Source: an uncultured Peptococcaceae bacterium
Lineage (GTDB): Bacteria; Bacillota; Dehalobacteriia; UBA4068
Length of the DNA: 7,364 nucleotides
NCBI GenBank assembly: GCA_947307285.1
Contig: CAMZIS010000058.1
Location: 1-7,364 of the forward strand
Reading direction: 5' to 3'
Numbering within the stretch: the first letter of the stretch is position 1; each line of letters starts with the position of its first letter. Of this stretch, positions 1 through 5,525 are shown in pieces. The notes under the pieces are model-generated. The model had not been told where the DNA came from, ran no database searches, and saw only the letters and a program-made list of their open reading frames with translations. The translations under genes and the position numbers were made by a program.

Positions 1-270
1 GGTCGCGTGGCAGGCGATCGCGTCGAGGATGGCGGGATCCTTGATGCCGAAGATCGGGATAGACTTTCCGTCCACGATCAGATGAGTCTCGTCAAAGCTG
101 ACTTCATGATCCCAGGTGCCGAAAGTGGAATCGTATTTCAGCAGATGAGCGAACAGCTCGGGACTGATAAGATCGTTGATTCCCACTACTTCGAGCTCCG
201 GATCATCCCAGCACATACGGAAAAAGGGGCGTCCGATACGTCCGAAACCATTGATACCGATTTTAGTCAT
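1..270 (-). CDS. gap: Type I glyceraldehyde-3-phosphate dehydrogenase, N-terminal 90 residues (cut by window edge)
   Basis: The enzyme oxidises glyceraldehyde-3-phosphate to 1,3-bisphosphoglycerate with NAD(P)+ in the cytoplasmic lower glycolytic pathway. The reading frame starts at an ATG (270-268) and stays open to the window edge, giving 90 residues. It begins MTKIGINGFGRIGR, the classic Rossmann dinucleotide-binding start with GxGxxG at residues 7-12. It continues with IND at 31-33 and AHLLKYDSTFG at 41-51, which are hallmarks of the family. An AGGAGG lies 10 nt upstream and fixes the start. The catalytic Cys and the sugar-phosphate domain lie outside the window. After about residue 78 the sequence (ILDAIACHAT) departs from the usual LPW-type stretch, which may be lineage divergence. 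The gene follows rpoN on the same strand. In many Firmicutes pgk and tpi come next, but that cannot be seen here. Whether it is a glycolytic NAD-type or gluconeogenic NADP-type enzyme cannot be decided from this fragment. Confidence 0.95.
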   Translation of the reverse strand, partial: MTKIGINGFGRIGRPFFRMCWDDPELEVVGINDLISPELFAHLLKYDSTFGTWDHEVSFDETHLIVDGKSIPIFGIKDPAILDAIACHAT

Positions 271-280
271 TGCGGTAATT

Positions 281-286
281 CCTCCT
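281..286 (-). promoter_or_regulatory. Ribosome binding site of gap
   Basis: The minus strand reads AGGAGG here, followed by 10 nt (AATTACCGCA) and then the gap ATG. It is a full match to the anti-Shine-Dalgarno core with a slightly long spacer, and it fits a highly expressed glycolytic gene. Confidence 0.85.
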
Positions 287-305
287 GATGATATTTATTA
301 TTATT

Positions 306-324
306 ATTGAGAAGCAATTGAGAA
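306..324 (-). repeat. 8-bp direct repeat with 11-bp period upstream of gap
   Basis: The two copies of TTCTCAAT (minus strand), at 317-324 and 306-313, are separated by TGC. Their period of 11 bp is about one helical turn, which would put both copies on the same face of the DNA, as in tandem operator half-sites. They lie 36 nt or more upstream of the gap start codon. This may equally be a chance repeat in AT-rich DNA. Confidence 0.45.
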
Positions 325-366
325 ATATCCATACAATAAATCTATTCTATCCGCTGCTGGAAAACC

Positions 367-1779
367 CTACCGGCGGCGAAAACTCTTTTTTGGCAGGCCC
401 ATCTCGTCACGGTATTTGGCGACGGTGCGTCTGGCAACGGGCACTCCCCTTGCGCGCAGGGCTTCTTCGATCTGACGGTCTGACAAAGGCGACGATTTGT
501 CTTCCGCCGCCACCAGTGAGGCGATTAGTGAACGCACATAGGCACCGGAATAATTCCGGCCGTCCTCCCCGGCATAGGAACGGGAAAAGAAAAAGCGCAC
601 CGGATAAACGCCCCTTGGCGTATCCACGTATTTACCGCTCACGGCCCGGCACACGGTGGATTCATGCAGCCCCGCTTCTTCAGCCACCTGTTTCAGTGTC
701 AAAGGCTGCAGCTCCTCAAGACCGCGGTTTAGAAAGCCTTCCTGACGATGCACCATTATTTTAGCTACTTTGATAATGGTTTCCCGACGTCGATCCATAT
801 TCCTGATCAGCTGACGGGCGTCGTTGATCTTTTGCTTAAGATAGTCCTGAGCCTCTTCGTTGGCAGCGCCCTGGTTCATCATCTCTTGATAATACGCGTT
901 GACCCGCAGATGGTGGCGGCGGCTGCCGGTAAGCGTGACACGCCAGTCGTTATCCACCCAACGTACGATTATATCAGGCACGATATAAGATGGCTGTTCG
1001 TCGCTGAACACAAGCTGCGCCGGGCGCGGCTCCAGGGTGCGCACGTAATCAAGGATACGCCGCAGTTTACCTTCGCTCACGCCCAGTTCCCGACTGACGC
1101 TGCGAAAGCGGCCTGCCGCCAGATCGGACAGATGATCGCTGATCACGCGGACGATCAGATCACGTTCAGGATGGCGCATCGGCACCTGCAGACAGAGACA
1201 TTCCACCAGAGAACGGGCGCCGACACCCGGCGGATCAAGTTTCTGCACTTCGGAAAGAGCCTGATCTATGACATCATTAGACAGATGCAGATCAGCTGCC
1301 ATTTCCGCCAGTGGTATGCGCAGATAACCGTCTTCGTCAAGCGAGCGTATCAGGTTGAGCAAAGCCCTCCGCAGTTCCGGCGCATAACTGTTCATTGACA
1401 GCTGCAGCAGAAGATGATGGGACAGGTCGCCGTCATAATGCGCCAGAGAGCCCACCCGTTCTGAGGAAGCTATATCCGCGTCATAACTGCTGACGGGAAC
1501 ATAGTAATCGTCCGCGAATTCATCAAAAGAGCTGTCTTCTCCGCCAGCCGCAGCTTTTTCCCCGGCTGCAGGTCGCTCGGCAAGCTCTTCCCCCGGTTGG
1601 TCGGATTGGTCTTCCACCACGTTTTCCAGCACGGGGTTTTCCAGCAGCTGACGTTCCAGATAATCGTCAAGCTCCTGATAATTCAGGGTCAGCAGTTCCA
1701 GCGAATGTATCTGTACTGCGGACAGGACCTGCTTTTGCTCTTGATTAAGCCTGATTCCCGGCTGCAAAGATGCGGTCAT
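367..1779 (-). CDS. rpoN: RNA polymerase sigma-54 factor
   Basis: RpoN (called SigL in Bacillus) directs core polymerase to -24/-12 promoters, which open only with an ATP-using AAA+ enhancer-binding activator. The 470-residue protein is of usual length. Residues 1-52 are the Gln/Leu-rich activator-interacting region I, ending in LLENPVLE. Residues about 53-95 form the acidic, Ala/Gly-rich linker. The core-binding domain follows, with LDPPGVGARS at 181-190. The DNA-binding part has a helix-turn-helix around 361-380 (LKQVAEEAGLHESTVCRAV) and then GKYVDTPRGVYPVRFFFS. The RpoN box, ARRTVAKYRD, is at 449-458 and ends in Asp where Glu is usual, a conservative change. The ATG lies 3 nt after the whiA stop, with AAGGA 7 nt upstream inside whiA, so translation is probably coupled. 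No activator gene is in the window. The gene looks intact and its family assignment is secure. Confidence 0.98.
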   Translation of the reverse strand: MTASLQPGIRLNQEQKQVLSAVQIHSLELLTLNYQELDDYLERQLLENPVLENVVEDQSDQPGEELAERPAAGEKAAAGGEDSSFDEFADDYYVPVSSYDADIASSERVGSLAHYDGDLSHHLLLQLSMNSYAPELRRALLNLIRSLDEDGYLRIPLAEMAADLHLSNDVIDQALSEVQKLDPPGVGARSLVECLCLQVPMRHPERDLIVRVISDHLSDLAAGRFRSVSRELGVSEGKLRRILDYVRTLEPRPAQLVFSDEQPSYIVPDIIVRWVDNDWRVTLTGSRRHHLRVNAYYQEMMNQGAANEEAQDYLKQKINDARQLIRNMDRRRETIIKVAKIMVHRQEGFLNRGLEELQPLTLKQVAEEAGLHESTVCRAVSGKYVDTPRGVYPVRFFFSRSYAGEDGRNYSGAYVRSLIASLVAAEDKSSPLSDRQIEEALRARGVPVARRTVAKYRDEMGLPKKSFRRR

Positions 1780-1782
1780 CCT

Positions 1783-2745
1783 TCAATCCTTATCCCATTC
1801 TTCCGAGCCGTAAACTCTGATGTTCTCGGCAATTTCCGCCAGACGGCGCAGACGGTGATTCAACGCAGAACGTCCCAGTCCGGACAGCTCCGCCAGCTCG
1901 CCCAGATTGGCTTCCGGGTTGTCCAGACGCAGCTCCGCCGCGATCCTTAGATTCTGAGGCAGGGTCTCGAAACCGATATTCTCAATGATGTACTGGATAT
2001 CCGCCGTCTGCCGCATGGCCGCATCAACAGCCTTGTTGATATTTGCGTTATCGCAGTTACGGCGGCGGTTGGTCTGATTGCGCACATCACGGGTAACACG
2101 CAGGCTTTCCAACTGCAGCAGGGCCCGGTGGGCGCCTACGATGTTCAAAAAAACGCTGAGCTGTTCCGCTCCTTTCAAATAGACGGTCTGGGTATCCCGG
2201 CGGGAAACGCTTTTTGCTTTCAGATCGAAAGCGGCCAACAGATCGATTATCAGAGAGGCCTGAGCGTTATCCAAAGAATCAATCTCCAGGTGATAGGACC
2301 CGGTCTCCGGATCGGTGACTGAACCGGACGCCAAAAAAGCGCCACGCAAATATGCCCGGCGGCAGCATGATTCCTGCAAAAACCGTTCACGCACAGCGTC
2401 GGTAAAATCAAAGTGCCAGACGATCTGCTCATCCACCATGCCCAACTCGGCCAAAAAAGCTCCCAGCTGATCCTGTGCCGGTATCTCCAGCGTATAGACC
2501 TGGTTCTTTTTCAGCCGGGAACGGCGGAAGGCAGTAACCTCCCGCTCCAGACCAAAATCCTTAGCCAGAGTATACATCTTTCGCGCCACGGCAGAATGCT
2601 CCGTGTTCATGACCAGAGAGACGCCCTTGCTGATGCGGATATTGCCGTTGATTAGAAAAAAGGCCAGAAATTCAGCTTTGCGGCAGCAGGACTTGCTGCT
2701 CATGACCCGGGCCAGGTCATCTTTCATACGTGTGGAGAAGGACAT
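1783..2745 (-). CDS. whiA: WhiA-family DNA-binding protein
   Basis: WhiA is a conserved Gram-positive protein tied to sporulation septation in Streptomyces and to division and chromosome segregation in Bacillus. It binds DNA and can act as a transcription factor. With the start chosen here it has 320 residues, typical of the family. The N-terminal half is a degenerate LAGLIDADG homing-endonuclease fold, whose two related segments start at CCRKAEFLAFFLINGNI (20-36) and CCRRAYLRGAFLASGSV (117-133). The usual catalytic acidic residues are not evident, as expected for a non-cleaving member. The NQTNRRRNCDNANINKAV block is at 213-230. A C-terminal helix-turn-helix is near 281-302 (LGELAELSGLGRSALNHRLRRL). 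The ATG at 2745 lies 1 nt after the rapZ stop, with purine-rich AGGAAG and GGGGA upstream. An in-frame GTG at 2772 would add nine residues inside rapZ but has poor ribosome-binding context. The gene abuts rapZ with no yvcK between. Confidence 0.95.
   Translation of the reverse strand: MSFSTRMKDDLARVMSSKSCCRKAEFLAFFLINGNIRISKGVSLVMNTEHSAVARKMYTLAKDFGLEREVTAFRRSRLKKNQVYTLEIPAQDQLGAFLAELGMVDEQIVWHFDFTDAVRERFLQESCCRRAYLRGAFLASGSVTDPETGSYHLEIDSLDNAQASLIIDLLAAFDLKAKSVSRRDTQTVYLKGAEQLSVFLNIVGAHRALLQLESLRVTRDVRNQTNRRRNCDNANINKAVDAAMRQTADIQYIIENIGFETLPQNLRIAAELRLDNPEANLGELAELSGLGRSALNHRLRRLAEIAENIRVYGSEEWDKD
1787..1791 (-). promoter_or_regulatory. Ribosome binding site of rpoN inside the whiA 3' end
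   Basis: The minus strand reads AAGGA in the last codons of whiA, 7 nt before the rpoN ATG. A second AGG sits between the whiA stop and the ATG but is too close to act as the main site. Confidence 0.6.
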
Positions 2746-2746
2746 A

Positions 2747-3637
2747 TCATCCCCGCTTCCTGTCAATATCACGATGACTTGCCGTCACCGTATAACCCAG
2801 CTCCCTGATGCGTCGCGCCAATTCTTCCGTCATGGCCACGGAACGGTGGCGGCCGCCGGTGCAGCCTACGGCCACGGTGAAATGCCGTTTGCCCTCCAGC
2901 CGGTAATTGGGCAGCAGGAAAGCCAAAAGGTCCATATACTTATCCATGAAGCTCCATGTCACTTCGCTGCCCAGCACATAATCAGCCACTTCCTGGTCCA
3001 GGCCGCAAAGCGCCTTTAATTCGGGCACGTAGTAGGGATTGGGCAGAAAGCGAACATCGATCACCATATCCGCGTCCGAAGGCAGTCCGTATTTGAAACC
3101 GAAACTGGTCAGAGAGATACTGATCTCATCGTCGTCGGGGCTGTTGAGGAACAGTTCGCCCAGCTTCTCCTTGAGCTGCCGGGCTGCAGTCTCGGAGGTG
3201 TCTATCACTATGTCCGCCTCACCGCGCAGGCTCTCCAGCAGTTCCCGCTCCTCGGCGATGCATTTGGTGAGCGACCGCTTTCCATCAGGCGAAAGAGGAT
3301 GCGGCCGTCTGTTTTCTTTATACCGTCTGAGGATCACCTCGTCGCTGGCGTCAATGAACACCAGACGATAAGCCAGACCGTCCCGCTTCCAGCAGTCCAG
3401 CGCGCGGCTGATCTGAGGCAGCGCGGCCCGGCCGGCGCGGATATCCGCCACGATAGCGGTGCGCGGCATTTCCTCGTTGGACAGGCGCATGCCCTCCACC
3501 ACCTTGGTCAGCAGCGCCGGCGGCAGGTTATCGATGCAAAACCAGCCCAGGTCCTGCAATTCCATGATGACCCTGGATTTGCCGGCGCCTGACATGCCGG
3601 TTATGACCAGGAGATTGGCATCAGATCTGTCAGCCAT
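2747..3637 (-). CDS. rapZ: RapZ/YvcJ P-loop nucleotide-binding, RNA-binding regulator
   Basis: In E. coli RapZ is an RNase adaptor that controls GlmZ/GlmY small RNAs and so glucosamine-6-phosphate synthesis. The Firmicute homologue YvcJ hydrolyses nucleotides, and its RNA role is less clear. This protein has 296 residues from the ATG. The Walker A motif GMSGAGKS is at 14-21, followed by the conserved WFCIDNLPP segment. The C-terminal domain shows SFGFKYG (178-184), DVRFLPNP (194-201) and GCTGGRHRS (258-266), and a basic tail HRDIDRKRG. All family landmarks are present, so it looks intact. The ATG A is the last base of the uvrC TGA stop. AGGAGG lies 7 nt upstream of this ATG. A GTG one codon earlier (3640) is also in frame but only 4 nt from the AGGAGG, so ATG is preferred. 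The exact cellular role in this organism is not known from sequence. Confidence 0.96.
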   Translation of the reverse strand: MADRSDANLLVITGMSGAGKSRVIMELQDLGWFCIDNLPPALLTKVVEGMRLSNEEMPRTAIVADIRAGRAALPQISRALDCWKRDGLAYRLVFIDASDEVILRRYKENRRPHPLSPDGKRSLTKCIAEERELLESLRGEADIVIDTSETAARQLKEKLGELFLNSPDDDEISISLTSFGFKYGLPSDADMVIDVRFLPNPYYVPELKALCGLDQEVADYVLGSEVTWSFMDKYMDLLAFLLPNYRLEGKRHFTVAVGCTGGRHRSVAMTEELARRIRELGYTVTASHRDIDRKRG

Positions 3638-5511
3638 CACTTTTCCTCCTCTTTTTCGGTCTGCCGCAAATAATCGTACAATTCGGTTGCCGCCCTCCGG
3701 TTCATGGCCGGCGCAGCGGCCAGCTCGTCAACACTGGCATCTTTGATCCCGTCTAAAGAGCCAAAGGACTTAAGCAGGCTCTTACGCCTTTTCTCACCTA
3801 TGCCGGGCGCCTCGTCCAGCAGGCTTTTAGTCTGGCCTTTGCCCCTCAGTTCGCGGTGAAAAGTAATGGCGAAACGATGCGCTTCGTCACGTATCTGCTG
3901 CAGGATGTGCAGAGCTTCGCTTTCCCTGGGCAGGAGCACCGGCGCGCTGCGTCCGGGCAGGAACACTTCTTCTTCCCGCTTGGCCAGGGATACGATGGCG
4001 GAAGGCACGGCCCCGATTTCCTGCAAGCGCTGACAGACCGAGCTGAGCTGGCCCTTGCCGCCGTCTATGACCAACAGATCGGGGAACATGGCAAATCCGT
4101 CGTTCTTACCCTTGGCCCTGTCTTCCATCCCGTGCTTCCAGCGGCGTTCCAACACTTCCTGAAGGGCGGCAAAGTCGTTGCTGCCGTCCAGGGTCTTGAT
4201 CTTGAATCTGCGGTACTGTTTGGGATCGGGCACCCCGTTGGTGAACACGGTCATGGAACCCACCATATGGGTACCCTGAACGTGGGAAATATCGTAACAC
4301 TCGATACGGGCGGGCGTCCGCGGCAGATCAAGGGTCTTCCTCAGCTCTTCCAGTCCCGCGGCAGCCTTTTCCTCCCGTCTGAGACGCGAAGTCAGATGAT
4401 TGAGCAAAACGATGCGGGCATTCTCCGCCACCAGGCCCAAAAGTCTTTTTTTATCACCGCGCTGAGGCACGCTTACCGTCACTTTATGGCCGCTTTGGGA
4501 GGACAGCATTTCTTCCAGGGCGTCCTTGTCCTCCGGCATCTCACTGCAGCAGATCAAAGCCGGCGCCCGGTCGCCGCCGCCGTAATAGTCAACGATAAAG
4601 CGTGACAGCACCTGAGCTTCACCGCCAGCGGGAGCATGATTGAGAAAGAAATGCTCCCGGCTGACCACAACGCCGTCACGCAGGAAAAAGACCTGTACAA
4701 CTCCAGCACTGTCCTCGTCAATACTGTCCCCGTCTCCGCAGGCGGCAGCGATGATGTCGCAATCGCCGCGGCCGGTGCCTGTGTCCAGCAACCGCTTTTC
4801 CTGCAGCTGCAGCAAAGCGGATACGCGATCTCTGTGCCTGGCTGCCTGCTCAAAATCCAGCTCTGCCGCCGCCTGTTCCATGGCCTGCCGCTCTTTTTTT
4901 ATCAGCTCATGGCTTTTGCCCTGCAAAAACTGGGACACCTGATCCACGAGCGCAGCGTATTCCTCCCTGCTGATGCGGCCTTCGCAGGGTGCTAAGCAAC
5001 GTCCGATATGGGCGTTAAGACAGGCTCTGCCGCCGGTTTTTAGAAGCATTCCGTTGCAGGTACGCAGCGGAAAGATCTCCAGAATAGCCTCGACGGCACG
5101 GTGCATGCCGCCCGCGTTCGGGTAGGGGCCGAAATAGCGGCTGCCGTCTGTTTTAGCCCTGCGAGCGATAAGCAGACGCGGATAATCCTCATTAAGCGTG
5201 AGTCTGAGGTAGGGATAATGCTTATCGTCGCGCAAGAGGATGTTATAGCGCGGCATGTGCCTTTTGACCAGGTTGGCTTCAAGGATAAGGGCTTCGTCTT
5301 CGGAATCAACGACCACCGTCTCGAAATCTACGATATCCGCTACCAGAAGCTCGGTTTTGGCATCATGAGAACCGCGAAAATAGGAGGACACCCGCCTTTT
5401 AAGGTTTACGGCTTTGCCCACGTAGATCACCGTGCCCGAAGCATCCTTCATCAGATAGCAGCCGGGCAGATCGGGCAGCTGTTTGAGTTTTTCCGCGATG
5501 ACCTGATTCAT
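3637..5511 (-). CDS. uvrC: UvrABC excinuclease subunit C
   Basis: UvrC makes the 3' and then the 5' incision around a lesion once UvrB has been loaded by UvrA. The 624-residue protein is of normal length and has every expected part. The N-terminal GIY-YIG nuclease (3' cut) covers about 14-95: Y19 sits in a G-C-Y variant of the first motif, YVGKA follows at 30-34, and the conserved Glu is E78. Four cysteines at 152, 164, 172 and 176 match the spacing of the reported [4Fe-4S] ligands. The UVR motif that contacts UvrB is at about 205-237. The RNase H-like 5'-nuclease shows D407 (ECYDISH), D446, D483 (VIDGGKGQL) and H545 (DEAHRF). Tandem helix-hairpin-helix motifs lie at about 564-617: the first has APGIG, and the second has AMN in place of a Gly-containing turn. 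The ATG lies 14 nt after the uvrA stop, with AAGGA 9 nt upstream. It overlaps rapZ by one base. Confidence 0.98.
   Translation of the reverse strand: MNQVIAEKLKQLPDLPGCYLMKDASGTVIYVGKAVNLKRRVSSYFRGSHDAKTELLVADIVDFETVVVDSEDEALILEANLVKRHMPRYNILLRDDKHYPYLRLTLNEDYPRLLIARRAKTDGSRYFGPYPNAGGMHRAVEAILEIFPLRTCNGMLLKTGGRACLNAHIGRCLAPCEGRISREEYAALVDQVSQFLQGKSHELIKKERQAMEQAAAELDFEQAARHRDRVSALLQLQEKRLLDTGTGRGDCDIIAAACGDGDSIDEDSAGVVQVFFLRDGVVVSREHFFLNHAPAGGEAQVLSRFIVDYYGGGDRAPALICCSEMPEDKDALEEMLSSQSGHKVTVSVPQRGDKKRLLGLVAENARIVLLNHLTSRLRREEKAAAGLEELRKTLDLPRTPARIECYDISHVQGTHMVGSMTVFTNGVPDPKQYRRFKIKTLDGSNDFAALQEVLERRWKHGMEDRAKGKNDGFAMFPDLLVIDGGKGQLSSVCQRLQEIGAVPSAIVSLAKREEEVFLPGRSAPVLLPRESEALHILQQIRDEAHRFAITFHRELRGKGQTKSLLDEAPGIGEKRRKSLLKSFGSLDGIKDASVDELAAAPAMNRRAATELYDYLRQTEKEEEK
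3645..3650 (-). promoter_or_regulatory. Ribosome binding site of rapZ inside the uvrC 3' end
   Basis: The minus strand reads AGGAGG within the last codons of uvrC (Lys-Glu-Glu-Lys tail). The spacing is 7 nt to the ATG at 3637 and 4 nt to the alternative GTG at 3640, which favours the ATG. Its placement inside uvrC with a stop/start sharing one base suggests translational coupling. Confidence 0.8.
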
Positions 5512-5520
5512 GAATCAGCT

Positions 5521-5525
5521 TCCTT
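5521..5525 (-). promoter_or_regulatory. Ribosome binding site of uvrC
   Basis: The minus strand reads AAGGA immediately after the uvrA TAA stop and 9 nt before the uvrC ATG. The whole uvrA-uvrC junction is only 14 nt, which leaves little room for a separate promoter and supports co-transcription. Confidence 0.65.

Larger units (their letters stand above)
271..366 (-). promoter_or_regulatory. AT-rich rpoN-gap intergenic leader, probable gap promoter/operator region
   Basis: This 96-nt stretch is the only sizeable non-coding gap in the window and is far more AT-rich than the flanking genes. Read on the minus strand it carries an 8-bp direct repeat TTCTCAAT-TGC-TTCTCAAT, then a run of AAT/TAA triplets (about 294-307), then the gap ribosome binding site. 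I do not see a clean -35/-10 pair. TTGTAT and TTGCTT are possible -35 elements, but the matching -10 elements are weak or badly spaced. No GC-rich hairpin with a T run is present, so there is no visible rho-independent terminator behind rpoN. No sigma-54 type GG-N10-GC element pointing at gap was seen. A promoter is inferred from base composition and position and is not demonstrated. Confidence 0.4.

Noticed and set aside
271..366. A possible rho-independent terminator after rpoN
   Set aside because: There is no GC-rich inverted repeat followed by a T run on the minus strand. The AT triplets near 294-307 do not form a stable stem.
439..454. Sigma-54-like -24/-12 element on the plus strand (GGGCAC-N5-TTGC) within rpoN
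   Set aside because: It has the GG-N10-GC spacing, but it lies in the coding sequence for the rpoN C-terminus and points away from gap, with no gene downstream on that strand. A chance match is the simplest reading.
288..764. A 158-codon open frame on the plus strand spanning the rpoN-gap gap and the rpoN 3' end
   Set aside because: Most of it is antisense to the conserved rpoN DNA-binding region. It has no recognisable domain and no convincing ribosome binding site.
748..1398. A 216-codon open frame on the plus strand, antisense to rpoN
   Set aside because: It is fully inside rpoN, which is intact and well conserved. The predicted product shows no recognisable domain.
3856..4605. A 249-codon open frame on the plus strand, antisense to uvrC
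   Set aside because: It overlaps the conserved C-terminal nuclease and linker coding region of uvrC, has no family resemblance, and is explained by codon bias on the other strand.
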